Source of the DNA: Methanothermobacter sp049720995
GTDB lineage: Archaea > Methanobacteriota > Methanobacteria > Methanobacteriales > Methanothermobacteraceae
Direction: 5' to 3'
DNA: 54,230 nt
Assembly (NCBI RefSeq): GCF_049720995.1
Contig: NZ_JBNASF010000010.1
Span: 1 to 54,230 of the forward strand
A program made the position numbers and the translations under genes. The notes below the pieces were generated by a model. The model was not told the origin of the DNA. It worked only from the letters and a program-made list of their open reading frames with translations, and did not search any database. This document shows, piece by piece, positions 8,664 through 17,684 of the stretch (positions are counted from its first letter, which is position 1; the number at the start of each line of letters is the position of its first letter).

Positions 8664-10367
8664 CTAGAACCTGCTTTTATATTCAAGTTCCCTGAAATGC
8701 AGGGACACCACAGTACCATTATCAGAGATCAGCTCAAATTCTCCATCGAGCTGATCTGCCAGTGCACGCATTAGTGAGATGCCCACGGTACCGGAGGGTG
8801 GGTTTTCGATACCGACACCATCATCTGCAACTGTCAGGTGAAGATGGTCATTGGAGGTGATGCGAACATCAATCATGCCCTCTCCCTCAGGGAAGGCATG
8901 TCTTATGGAGTTTGTGAGGGCCTCGTTGATGAAGAGTGCCAGGGGTATGGCTGTTTCAAGGTTCAGGCGGACATCAGCATCCACCCTGAAGTGCACCCCG
9001 TGGGCTGAGTGCACCGTTATCAGTCTCTCCATTAGCCTGGTTATGAATGAATCCATCAGAACACCTGAAAAGTCCCCGCTGTCATAGAGGGTCTCGTGGA
9101 TGATTGCCATTGCCCTCACCCTGCTCTGGGTATCCATCAGGATCCTGCGGGTATCATCATCTGCATTCATGGCCTGGATGTTAAGGAGGCTTATTATGAT
9201 CTGGAGGTTATTCTTGACCCTGTGATGGACCTCAGCAAGAAGGGCGTCCCTCTCCATGAGTGTATCCTCAAGGGACCTCTTGGCCAGTATGAGGTCTGTT
9301 ATGTCTGTTAGTGAGACTATGAACCCGGCATATTCATCACCCTGAAACCTCGGGACCATCCAGCCGGTGTAGTGCCTGCCCTTGAGGTCCGTCCTGTCAA
9401 TTATCACCGGCCTCCTTTCGCCGCTGTACTCAGGAAAATCCACAACTCCCAGCCTCTTCATTGCTGTGTTCTGGTATAAGATGTTCCCCTCAGCGTCGAA
9501 CACTGCAACGGCCTCTGCCAGGTTCTCAAGGACGTCCCTGAAGAATCGCTGGGTCCTCCTGAGGTCCCTCCTGTAGGTTTTCCTTTTAAGATCAATCCTG
9601 TTGAGTTCCGCCGCGACGATTATGACGGAGACTATTATGATGGATACTGTCATGCCCATGAGGAAGACCTCACCGAAACCCGGGAACATGTGATACCTCA
9701 TCTTAAGCGTCAGAAGGCCCAGGAAGGTTATACTGGCTATCATCACTGGAAGTATGAGCCTGACTATGTGGCCACCAACAAATGATGCGTGGAGGGGCGC
9801 CATAACCCCCCTCTCGGGAAAGAGGGAGAGTATGGATACGGCTATGAGTATGTGGAGCACCGCAGTGTAGAGTGCCATGAGGAAGTACTCTCCATAGACA
9901 CCGATACCCGCCACGTAGCCCACCAGGACGCAGTAGGAGATCACACCAGCCGGGAAGGTGATTATCTGGGCCACGCTGAACCTTGATGTTGAGAAGAGAA
10001 ACAGGACAGCGGCGTATATCAGGAAGAGAACGGATGTTATGAGCCTCGAGTTATACCCGTATTCAGCACCCTGGATGTAAGTGGAAATTGTCAGGAGGTA
10101 GAATACCAGGAGAAATGTCCCTGTAAGTATCGCAGGACCCCTGAAAGCCCTTGCGAGGGCTATGAGGGAAGCTGCCAGGGGTATGAAGAGGATCGCGGTC
10201 ACCGGCTGTGTGGGTGGGGATCCCAGGACACTGCCCATGAGATGCTGGTTACCGGCTGCCCAGCCTGCAAGTATAAGTGATGATATCACAATTACGGTTG
10301 CTGAGGCAGAAACTGAGATCCTCCTTGCAAAAAGAACAGAATCAGACCACTCCATCTTCAATCCCAT
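8664..10367 (-). CDS. Membrane sensor histidine kinase (TM-PAS-HisKA_2-HATPase)
   Basis: A 567-residue sensor kinase. Residues 1-255 contain about eight hydrophobic helices with short loops and no large extracellular domain. A PAS domain lies at about 268-365 (VFDAEGNILYQN). The HisKA_2 motif AEVHHRVKNNLQ has its His pair at 381-382. The HATPase domain shows NEALTNSIRHAF and DDGVGI. The C-terminal tail FRELEYKSRF matches the pattern of the kinases at 103 and 47772. It converges on the fusion wall-hydrolase gene. The start at 10367 has GAGGG about 12 nt upstream, rather far, so the second ATG at 10355 is also possible. No response regulator is nearby. Together with the kinase at 103 it brackets the two pseudomurein hydrolase-like genes. 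Confidence 0.88.
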   Translation of the reverse strand: MGLKMEWSDSVLFARRISVSASATVIVISSLILAGWAAGNQHLMGSVLGSPPTQPVTAILFIPLAASLIALARAFRGPAILTGTFLLVFYLLTISTYIQGAEYGYNSRLITSVLFLIYAAVLFLFSTSRFSVAQIITFPAGVISYCVLVGYVAGIGVYGEYFLMALYTAVLHILIAVSILSLFPERGVMAPLHASFVGGHIVRLILPVMIASITFLGLLTLKMRYHMFPGFGEVFLMGMTVSIIIVSVIIVAAELNRIDLKRKTYRRDLRRTQRFFRDVLENLAEAVAVFDAEGNILYQNTAMKRLGVVDFPEYSGERRPVIIDRTDLKGRHYTGWMVPRFQGDEYAGFIVSLTDITDLILAKRSLEDTLMERDALLAEVHHRVKNNLQIIISLLNIQAMNADDDTRRILMDTQSRVRAMAIIHETLYDSGDFSGVLMDSFITRLMERLITVHSAHGVHFRVDADVRLNLETAIPLALFINEALTNSIRHAFPEGEGMIDVRITSNDHLHLTVADDGVGIENPPSGTVGISLMRALADQLDGEFELISDNGTVVSLHFRELEYKSRF

Positions 10368-10440
10368 GGAACGTTATATCCCTCATTATTAATAAAATCT
10401 TCGAAATGAGTTATTAACTGGGTTGAGTATCAGTGAAAAG

Positions 10441-10600
10441 GTTCTGGTTCGAAGTGAATTACTGATTGAGACGGGCATTTATTAACATTCACTGTTCTGC
10501 TTCTAAGTGAATTACTGATTGAGACGGGCATTTATTAACATTCACTGTTCTGCTTCTAAGTGAATTACTGATTGAGACGGGCATTTATTAACATTCACTC
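10441..10600. repeat. Three-copy tandem repeat with terminal inverted repeats
   Basis: A 41-bp unit occurs three times at 10453-10493, 10506-10546 and 10559-10599. The units are identical and separated by identical 12-bp spacers (period 53). A partial fourth spacer (GTTCTGGTTCG) precedes the first unit. Each unit begins AGTGAAT and ends ATTCACT, a 7-bp inverted repeat, so each could bind a protein or fold. The array lies between the divergent kinase gene (start 10367) and the small zinc-ribbon gene (start 10655). The spacers are not unique, so this is not a CRISPR array. Confidence 0.85.
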
Positions 10601-10654
10601 AGAAAGTTATATTCAATGAGTTTTCCAGCACTTTATGTGGTTGGGGGTTGATAT

Positions 10655-10792
10655 ATGAAACGTTTCCTCTGCCCTCTCTGCAGGGCCAATGTATCATCCG
10701 AACTTCATGGGAGCCACCGGGAACGGTTTTACTATCTTGTATGCCCATCATGCGGTGCAAGGGTGTGCCTGGACGGTGAAAGGATCCTCTGA
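10655..10792 (+). CDS. Small zinc-ribbon protein, 45 residues
   Basis: A short gene between the tandem repeat array and the alpha/beta hydrolase gene. It encodes 45 residues beginning MKRFLCPLCRANV and containing a second knuckle CPSCGARVC, so two Cys pairs (CPLC and CPSC) could form a treble-clef or zinc-ribbon site. The sequence between them is basic and aromatic (HREREFYYLV-like). A GGGGG run lies 7 nt before the ATG. Proteins of this type are often small nucleic-acid-binding or regulatory proteins, but no family is recognised. About 140 bases of apparently non-coding sequence separate it from the next gene. Confidence 0.65.
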   Translation: MKRFLCPLCRANVSSELHGSHRERFYYLVCPSCGARVCLDGERIL

Positions 10793-10932
10793 GGTCTGAT
10801 GAAGGGGACTGAAAAGTCAGATGCGGCTTGAGATCCGGTCCGTGAAAAACTGTCATGGACAGGAGAACCTGTGAAGGGAACCCATGCAGTTATTTAACCA
10901 ATGAGTAACAGAAGGTCAACCGGTGAAAATCC

Positions 10933-11811
10933 ATGAAAATATGGGCCGCTATCCTCCTCTCTATGATCCTGATGATCCCCTCAAGCACAGCCCTCAGCAG
11001 CGGGGTCACTGATGAACCGGGTTACGGGATGATAACCGAGAGCCACGGTGAGGGAAGCCAGAGGTACTGGATCTTCAAACCATCAGAACCAGGGAGTTAC
11101 CCTGTCGTGGTATTCATCCATGGCTGGGCCGCCACAGAGCCCCTCTTCTACATGGCCTGGATAAGACACCTTGTGAGGGAGGGGAACATCGTAATCTACC
11201 CGCGCTACCAGAACCTTCTGGATACAGCATCAGATGCCTTCACCGATAATGCCGCGGATGCGGTTGGGGAGGCCCTCAGGAGAGTGGGGGGTGAATGGAA
11301 CGGTGAACTCTTCCTTGCAGGCCACTCAGCCGGGGGCATAATAGCCCTCAACCTGGCATCCCGGAAGGATATACCGGACCCTGATGGTATCCTGGCGGTG
11401 CAGACAGGGGACTCTGAGGGGGGCAGGAAATTCGAGAACCTCAGCGGTGTCCCCCCAGACACACTGCTTGTGGTTATGGCCGGGGACAGGGATAATATAA
11501 CAGGGACGGCGGACTCCTACAGGATAATGAGGTCCACACCCCAGATACCCGGGGACAGAAAGCTGTTCCTCCTTGTGCGCTCAGACCGCAACCTGGTGGC
11601 TGACCACATCTCACCACTTGCAGTTTCAGATGAATTCGGGTTACTGGTTGACAACCTGGACTACAGTGGCTACTGGAAGGTACTGGATATGATGATGGAA
11701 CTTGCACGTGAAAATAAAACACTCGCGGACGCCGATACCGGGAGGCTCCTTGGCATGGGCAGCTGGGGTGATGGAAGAACCGTCAGGAGGATGGAGATTG
11801 TTAAATACTGA
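10933..11811 (+). CDS. Exported alpha/beta hydrolase
   Basis: A 292-residue protein with an N-terminal signal peptide (MKIWAAILLSMILMIP, ending near SSTALS). The alpha/beta-hydrolase fold follows: an oxyanion region VVFIHGWAA, the nucleophile elbow GHSAGG with Ser132, and a probable acid in the AGDRDN region. The catalytic His is likely in VADHISP. It resembles chlorophyllase or dienelactone hydrolase-like esterases, so the substrate is probably an ester outside the membrane. GGTGAAAATCC precedes the ATG. The stop codon overlaps an in-frame ATG of the next gene by one base, suggesting co-transcription with the membrane-anchored protein at 11832. Confidence 0.82.
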   Translation: MKIWAAILLSMILMIPSSTALSSGVTDEPGYGMITESHGEGSQRYWIFKPSEPGSYPVVVFIHGWAATEPLFYMAWIRHLVREGNIVIYPRYQNLLDTASDAFTDNAADAVGEALRRVGGEWNGELFLAGHSAGGIIALNLASRKDIPDPDGILAVQTGDSEGGRKFENLSGVPPDTLLVVMAGDRDNITGTADSYRIMRSTPQIPGDRKLFLLVRSDRNLVADHISPLAVSDEFGLLVDNLDYSGYWKVLDMMMELARENKTLADADTGRLLGMGSWGDGRTVRRMEIVKY

Positions 11812-11831
11812 TGACAGGATGGAGGTTTCCC

Positions 11832-12449
11832 ATGGATAGGAGGATTCTGATAGTTGCAGGTGTTATAGCTGGACTCATAATCGTCACGGTACTTGCGGTT
11901 GAGGTCTTCGATGATGCAATATTCGCACAGATACCCTACAGTTACACATCATACACATCAATCCCGGCAAATAAGCCGGGTGAGGGTTCCCTGGGCGGCT
12001 ACTACTCAATAAATGGTAGGGGGAGGGACTTCAGGTTCCAGATAGTGCTCCCCGGTGCAGAGAACCTTGACACCCATGAGGTCAACGGTACCAGGATATG
12101 CTACAATGAGAGCGGGTTGAGTGGAACGGGCCACATAGACCACATCGACGTCACCTGGGATACAGTTCTATCACTCCTGAGTGGTGACCTGAAGTCTGCA
12201 ATGTTCAGCACACCCCTCCGGGGACACTACAGCATGACCTGTGCCGCCTGGACTGGAGGTGGGAGTTTCATGAATGATGGAAGAAACTTCACCGGTGACT
12301 TCAGGATAAACGGTGTTGAGACCTTCTTCGGCGGGAACTTCACCCTGAGAGAAGGGAATGGCCGCATAGTCCTCAGTGCAGATTACATTTACCACCCCCA
12401 GGGAAAGCCAGAAGAGGCCAGGCGGGTTAAGAAGGACTTCTACATGTGA
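11832..12449 (+). CDS. Membrane-anchored protein of unknown function
   Basis: Not recognised. From the chosen start it has 205 residues: a short basic N-terminus (MDRRI), one hydrophobic segment (LIVAGVIAGLIIVTVLAVEV), then an extracytoplasmic domain rich in Gly, Asn and aromatic residues with a beta character. ATG 11832 is preferred because GGAGG (11821-11825) lies six nucleotides upstream. An earlier ATG at 11811 overlaps the stop of the hydrolase gene but has no better site. It is likely co-transcribed with the exported hydrolase, so both may act on the outer face of the membrane. Its 3' end has been copied into the following tandem duplication. Confidence 0.7.
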   Translation: MDRRILIVAGVIAGLIIVTVLAVEVFDDAIFAQIPYSYTSYTSIPANKPGEGSLGGYYSINGRGRDFRFQIVLPGAENLDTHEVNGTRICYNESGLSGTGHIDHIDVTWDTVLSLLSGDLKSAMFSTPLRGHYSMTCAAWTGGGSFMNDGRNFTGDFRINGVETFFGGNFTLREGNGRIVLSADYIYHPQGKPEEARRVKKDFYM

Positions 12450-12530
12450 TTCCCACTGATGATGGTTTATCTGAATGTTGGTTAAGAAGGACTACATGTG
12501 CTGACTGGTGATGGTTTATCTGAATGTTAA
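12425..12530. repeat. Tandem duplication spanning a gene boundary, period 55 bp
   Basis: GGTTAAGAAGGAC at 12425 recurs at 12480, and ATGGTTTATCTGAATGTT occurs in both units. The first unit holds the true end of the upstream gene plus a fossil copy of the cupin start (ATG near 12461, stopped after seven codons). The second unit holds a fossil copy of the upstream gene's end plus the real cupin start at 12508. The units differ by small deletions and substitutions. Confidence 0.8.
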
Positions 12531-12852
12531 GAACCCTGATGGCCGCGAATATGAGAGGGTCCTGGATGCTACCCTGCTCTCTGGGATCCTCCATCCGAAG
12601 AATGACCCTGTGGGGATGAACTTCAGCCTCGCCCATGCCCTGCTGAGAGAAGGTGAGGCATCACCGCCCCACCGCCAGAGGGGATCCGTGGAGGTCCACT
12701 ACATCCTTGAGGGTGAGGCCATCATGCAGATTGATGATGAGGCAAGGGTGGTGAAGGTGGGTGATGCTGTATACACATCTGTGCAGTACATTGAGAACAT
12801 AGGGAAATTGCTCTCATTCCTTGTGCATTATTTCTCCATGGTAGAGAGATGA
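12508..12852 (+). CDS. Cupin-domain protein
   Basis: A 114-residue single-domain cupin. Motif 1 is visible around PPHRQRGSVEVHYILEGEA, with possible metal ligands His-His-Glu, and motif 2 around VKVGDAVYTSVQYIENIG. Small cupins of this kind bind a metal and may be isomerases, epimerases, dioxygenases or sensors; the exact activity cannot be told. The start lies in the second unit of a 55-bp tandem duplication and its ribosome binding site is weak (GACTGGTG directly before ATG). A second start fossil lies in the first unit. Confidence 0.75.
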   Translation: MMVYLNVKNPDGREYERVLDATLLSGILHPKNDPVGMNFSLAHALLREGEASPPHRQRGSVEVHYILEGEAIMQIDDEARVVKVGDAVYTSVQYIENIGKLLSFLVHYFSMVER

Positions 12853-12998
12853 TGAGGAAGTCCTGAGTAACAAGCGTAAACCGGATCATCCAATGCACAG
12901 ATCCCGAATAAACTTACCAACAGAAGCCAGTAATCTGCTTCATGTGAACCTGACATCAATAAATGAACATCACTTAAAAAAATATGTGGGGGTGGGAT

Positions 12999-15900
12999 TC
13001 ATTTTCTTCCAGGGCCAAAGAAGTATCCAAGCCCTAAAAGAGCCACTATCGCCACGATACCCACTATTGCATAGACCGGTATTCCAGTCCTTAAGTTCAC
13101 TGAATCTGAGGCTCTGCTGACCTCATAGGCCTTAGCTGATGTTTCACCAGGTTTAGAGTATGTAGCTGCCTCCATTCCGGGTGTTAATGTTGAAACAGCT
13201 GAACTATGTGATCCACGCTGCTGCTGTGATCCCATATCATCAGAGGATGTGCCTGGGGACTGTGGATTTCCTGGATTTGAGGGTACTGTCGGTGTGGATC
13301 CAGCATCAGATGATGGTGTGAAGGCTGCGCTCTTTGTGGCAGCATACAGCTTCTCCTTGACCCTTGAGAGAAGATCAGGATTCACATACTGCATGGCCCA
13401 CTGCATCATTGCAATGTTACCGCAGCTGCAGTCACAGCATGCGACACCGTTTTCTGCTGTTAGTGATGCCCATGTGGATGCCAGCAGCCTGAGTGTTCCC
13501 TCATCAGGCTTCCAGTAGCCTTCATGGGCGGCTGTGAGCATTGTACCTGTAATGGATATCATTGCATAGGAGTTCCTGCCTGAAAGCCAGTCTCTAATAC
13601 CCAGTCCATTAACATCCCTGACGTAGGTGTCCATGAGTTCATCCCAGGTCCATGATGGAACACTTCCAGGGGCTGTGCTCTGCCACAACCAGAGGGACCT
13701 CACAGCAGATGATAATCTGTTGGCCCCTGCGTAGCCCTCAGAGATGAGTGACCTCACGTACTCAGGGTTGAGGTACCTTGTCCTCATATCAAGGGCCAGC
13801 GCCTCCTGCAGTGACATTAACTGGGGGTTTCCTCCTGCTGTTGTTATGATGTTGACTGATGGCGCAGTTCCTGTGAGTTTCTTTATGGCCAGTGATAATC
13901 CTCCAAGGTAGTCTGCCATGTCATCGTTCTCTGCCACACCAACAAGGTATGTGCTTCTTCCCTGGTAGACCGCTGATACACCTTTCAGGAGGTCCGCGAA
14001 GAGGTCGACGTTCTTGACACCCCATCCTGTCTCGGAATATGATGTGCCCATACGGCTCATGAAAAGATCTGCGAGTTCATCCGTGTTATTGTAGGTCCAG
14101 GACATCTCACCTGCCTCCTTGACCCCTGTACCATATGATCCCAGGGGTGGAGCGAATATCCTGTATATTGCAAGGTTACCTGCTGTGGATGCGTTCATAC
14201 CGGCGTTCATGTATTTGAGGACAAGTTCAAGCCAGTGCCCTGCCACCCTATTCATCTGGATGGGGTCATTTCCCTCCTGGAAGAGTTTAACAGCTTTGAG
14301 GGGTTTGACGGCTGCCTCAAGGGCCTCTGAAACCTCGGGGTGCTCTGTGAGTACTGTGCGGTAGGATGCCGCAAGAGCCAGGCGGAAGGCCCTGTCCATT
14401 GTTATGGCTGCCTGTCCATAGACGTCCCTGAAGAGTCCGCTCACCGTGACCACGGCGTCTATTCTTGGTCTTCCGAGTTCACTCAGCGGTATCAGTGTCA
14501 CACCCGTCACCTGTCCTGAGCTGCTCCATATCGGCTTCACACCCAGGAGGTTCAGGACGAATCCTACCATGGCTCCGTCGTCCCTTGCTGTGTCCACTCC
14601 CCAGATGACCACTGCAAGCTTCTCTGGAGGCTCGGTGTAGGTGGCGAGGACCTTCCTCACTATCTCTGCTCCCAGACTGTAGGCCGCTGATGTGGGCACT
14701 ATGCTTGGATCTATTGTGTAGAAGTTCCTCCCTGTGGGCAGTGCTGATGGGTTCATCAGGGGCTCCTTACCGAGTCCCGGGTCCACATAGCCCCCTGCGA
14801 GTGCGTTGAGGAGGGATGACATCTCCATCCTGGTGCTGTTCCTGATGAGTTCAATGTACTCTGCTGCGCTCCGGAGCACTGCAATGATGTCCGGTGAGGA
14901 CGTGATGTTCTCTGGTTTCGAGCCGTTTAAGAGGGCCTGGATCATTTCAAGTGTCCTGTTCTCCAGTATCATTCGCTGGTCAACTGTGATTTCCTCGTAG
15001 ATCCATCCATAATCTGCTGCCAGTAATCGGTAGATGGATGTGTCAGCAGTTGAGATCATTGAGGCCACCATGTAGGTAATGGCTTCATGGCTCCATTCCC
15101 TTCCAAAGGTGTGTAAACCGTAGGGTATGAGGGTGCCCTCAATCTTCAGGAGGTATGATGATATTGCGGGTATGAGTGCATCGGCTGTCGCGTTTTCAAT
15201 GTTGAGGCCCAGCTCATCCCCGAGCTTTGCTTTGAGTGCCGCTGTTCTTATCTCTGCAAGGTACTGGTTCCTGAGCGGATCATCCGCTGCATTCTTGTAG
15301 ATTGTTATGAGGTTTTTGAGCTGGAGGAGTTCGCCGTACAGGGTCGTTGATTTCATTGCAGGTGTCAGGTGGTCTATTATAACTGCAAGGCCCCTCCTCT
15401 TTGCTGCAAGTCCATCGGCAGCGTTATCAACGCGGTATATGTATATGGATGGTGTTGTATCGACGACAATGTCCGGGAAGTCATATTCTGATAGCATCAC
15501 CTCCTTCCCTGGCAACCACTCGTAGCTTCCCATTGTACCCATGTGTATCATTGCACTGGCATTGAAGACCCTGTTTATCCATGCATAGTATGCGAGGTAC
15601 TGGTGGTGTGGAGGCAGTATGCCAACAGTGTACAGCATTTCGGGGTTGGCCTCCCATCCACGCTGGGGCTGGGGCCCTATGAAGACGTTTCCAAGGATGA
15701 ATCCGGGTATGACGATGTACTTCCGGCCGTTCCTTGTAACCGTCATGACGTTGCCCGGGGCCTCACCCCACCCGCAGAGTCCGGGTATGGCAAGTAACAT
15801 GAATGACTCCCTGGCCGCCCTGAATGTGCTCCACATGCTGGAGTTGCCATTTATTACTCCCCTGAGTGCGGTGTACATGACCTCAAGGAGCTGAAGTCCC

Positions 15901-17684
15901 TCCACCTGTTTCTCAGATGATTTTATGTTGTCCTTCATCTCAGCGTACCATGTGTCCACTGTCTTCATCAGTGTGCCTGCACTGGTACCCCTGCTGAGGG
16001 CCAGCTCCACCAGCTCCTCAATGTATGCCGTGGGTCCCTCTGTGACGTATCTCCTTGCGATGGGGTTGAGGGTCTGGAACCATGCCTGATATTCCTCTGC
16101 ATCCCAGAGTATGACACCCGGGGTATCTGCCAGTCTCTCGAGTTCCCCTGGGGCCCAGTTTGCAATGTTTATCCCCCTCTCAACCATGAGGCCTATGAGT
16201 TCAGCTGCGCCTGAGATGTTACCTGCGCTGTAGCCGCTGGCCCTGAGGTTCAGAAGGATTTCATATATGCTCTCTGGTACGTTGAGGTAGCTTGCGCCGA
16301 TCTCTGATTTTCCTGGAGGATAGTTGTAGTAGATTATGGCTATCTTCTTCTCTGATTCTGGTTTTATTCTCAGGTTGACCCAGTTTATGAGTCTCTGCGC
16401 CAGTTTCTCTATTCTGTCAGGTAATGGTGAGTAGGAGTATGTGTATGCCCCTGTGATGCTATCTGCCTGGAATTCTGCTGCGGCGATGATTATGGGTTCT
16501 ATGAGGCCCTGGGTCTCCGGGAAGCCTGCCTGTCCCATTATGTCATCCCTGCTCCATGGTGTGACACCATCACTGGAGACGAGCCAGTCATCAACGGTCC
16601 TTGTGTTCACCACGACCCCCCTAAGTACCGGGACGTTCAGGAACTTGAGGAGGCTGTTAACCTTCTCTGATGATGTCCCCCCGAGGAGGTAGGTGCTGAA
16701 TGATACAATGGCCTCCACACGTGATGTGTAGAGGGTCCTGTTTGCCTCGAATGCAGCAATATTTGGTGCCGTGGTGAAGAACCTCACCATTGCAGAGTAG
16801 GCGTTATCACCGTACCTTGCAACCACTGAGAGTATGTTGAAGGTGTCCTTCAGTCTGTCTATGAGCATATCTATGTGTGCTGCGCCACCTCCGAGCATGT
16901 TACTTTCTGCCTCTATCAGGCCGACCGTTGGTCTTGATGGATCGATGGGGTACTCCCTGAGGTAATCCGTGAGGTTATCGTAGAGTTTTCCGTCACGGTA
17001 GAGCAGTTCCCTTGAAACAGCCCTTGGAGGACCATAGGTCACGTTCAGTGTGATGTTCCTTGTACGCGCCCATGTATCGGCAGCCCACAGTATCTGGTTC
17101 CTGTAGCTCTCCACGTTCCTGTAGCAGTAGTATCCTTCGCCCTGGGCCCAGATGGCTATCTGGGGGTACTGGTTTACGTAACCTTCGAGGAATGGGAGTG
17201 GCTCGAGGACCCTCAGGGCCCTGCTCACCGCAGTCACCACGGTGTCAGGGACGCCACTGAAAACCTGCGTATCATTTATCCTGCTCATTCTCACAAGGTC
17301 TATTCCGCTTGCACCGTCAAAGAGTGCGAAAAATTTGCCATTCAGGATCTCTGGTTTATCTGTCAGGACCCTCAGTATCTTTGTATAGTCCTCTGTCCCC
17401 AAGTAGTTGCATATTATAACGTCAGATGAGTTGAAGAGGGCCTCTATCTCCTCCGGTGTGGAGTTAACTATCTGGGGTGAGCTTCTGACCCTCACTGTGA
17501 TGTTCCTGTCAGGGTACTCCTCGAGGACCCGGTGGGCTGCATCATTAACGACCCTGGTACCCTCAATGGAGTGTATCACAAGAACATCCACTGTCCCGTT
17601 GTCTGTTGTGTTCTCTGCACTCACCGTTCCCGGCAGGACAAAGACCAGGAACACTGCCATAAGTATTACTCTGCTGCCTTCTAT
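12999..17684 (-). CDS. Exported, membrane-anchored CobN/BchH-like chelatase-family protein
   Basis: A very large protein (about 1,560 residues) related to the CobN/magnesium-chelatase H subunit family, which inserts Co or Mg into tetrapyrroles. Unlike cytosolic CobN, this one has a signal peptide (ending near PGTVSA), many N-x-S/T sites, a Ser/Pro/Thr-rich linker (about 1470-1520) and a C-terminal membrane anchor (VYAIVGIVAIVALLGLGYFF) with a GRK tail. The core is therefore outside the cell. A CCDCSCGN motif near 1440 could bind metal. Start: the perfect site GGAGGTGAT (17696-17688) is followed, 7 nt after GGAGG, by ATA at 17684, giving M-E-G-S-R before the signal peptide. An in-frame TTG at 17711 precedes the site and the first ATG (17660) is too far. 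No ChlI/ChlD partner is nearby. The role may be metal or tetrapyrrole capture. Confidence 0.8.
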   Translation of the reverse strand: MEGSRVILMAVFLVFVLPGTVSAENTTDNGTVDVLVIHSIEGTRVVNDAAHRVLEEYPDRNITVRVRSSPQIVNSTPEEIEALFNSSDVIICNYLGTEDYTKILRVLTDKPEILNGKFFALFDGASGIDLVRMSRINDTQVFSGVPDTVVTAVSRALRVLEPLPFLEGYVNQYPQIAIWAQGEGYYCYRNVESYRNQILWAADTWARTRNITLNVTYGPPRAVSRELLYRDGKLYDNLTDYLREYPIDPSRPTVGLIEAESNMLGGGAAHIDMLIDRLKDTFNILSVVARYGDNAYSAMVRFFTTAPNIAAFEANRTLYTSRVEAIVSFSTYLLGGTSSEKVNSLLKFLNVPVLRGVVVNTRTVDDWLVSSDGVTPWSRDDIMGQAGFPETQGLIEPIIIAAAEFQADSITGAYTYSYSPLPDRIEKLAQRLINWVNLRIKPESEKKIAIIYYNYPPGKSEIGASYLNVPESIYEILLNLRASGYSAGNISGAAELIGLMVERGINIANWAPGELERLADTPGVILWDAEEYQAWFQTLNPIARRYVTEGPTAYIEELVELALSRGTSAGTLMKTVDTWYAEMKDNIKSSEKQVEGLQLLEVMYTALRGVINGNSSMWSTFRAARESFMLLAIPGLCGWGEAPGNVMTVTRNGRKYIVIPGFILGNVFIGPQPQRGWEANPEMLYTVGILPPHHQYLAYYAWINRVFNASAMIHMGTMGSYEWLPGKEVMLSEYDFPDIVVDTTPSIYIYRVDNAADGLAAKRRGLAVIIDHLTPAMKSTTLYGELLQLKNLITIYKNAADDPLRNQYLAEIRTAALKAKLGDELGLNIENATADALIPAISSYLLKIEGTLIPYGLHTFGREWSHEAITYMVASMISTADTSIYRLLAADYGWIYEEITVDQRMILENRTLEMIQALLNGSKPENITSSPDIIAVLRSAAEYIELIRNSTRMEMSSLLNALAGGYVDPGLGKEPLMNPSALPTGRNFYTIDPSIVPTSAAYSLGAEIVRKVLATYTEPPEKLAVVIWGVDTARDDGAMVGFVLNLLGVKPIWSSSGQVTGVTLIPLSELGRPRIDAVVTVSGLFRDVYGQAAITMDRAFRLALAASYRTVLTEHPEVSEALEAAVKPLKAVKLFQEGNDPIQMNRVAGHWLELVLKYMNAGMNASTAGNLAIYRIFAPPLGSYGTGVKEAGEMSWTYNNTDELADLFMSRMGTSYSETGWGVKNVDLFADLLKGVSAVYQGRSTYLVGVAENDDMADYLGGLSLAIKKLTGTAPSVNIITTAGGNPQLMSLQEALALDMRTRYLNPEYVRSLISEGYAGANRLSSAVRSLWLWQSTAPGSVPSWTWDELMDTYVRDVNGLGIRDWLSGRNSYAMISITGTMLTAAHEGYWKPDEGTLRLLASTWASLTAENGVACCDCSCGNIAMMQWAMQYVNPDLLSRVKEKLYAATKSAAFTPSSDAGSTPTVPSNPGNPQSPGTSSDDMGSQQQRGSHSSAVSTLTPGMEAATYSKPGETSAKAYEVSRASDSVNLRTGIPVYAIVGIVAIVALLGLGYFFGPGRK

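Noticed and set aside
10441..10600. Possible CRISPR array
   Set aside because: The repeats are regularly spaced but the 12-bp spacers are identical and too short, and no cas genes are nearby.
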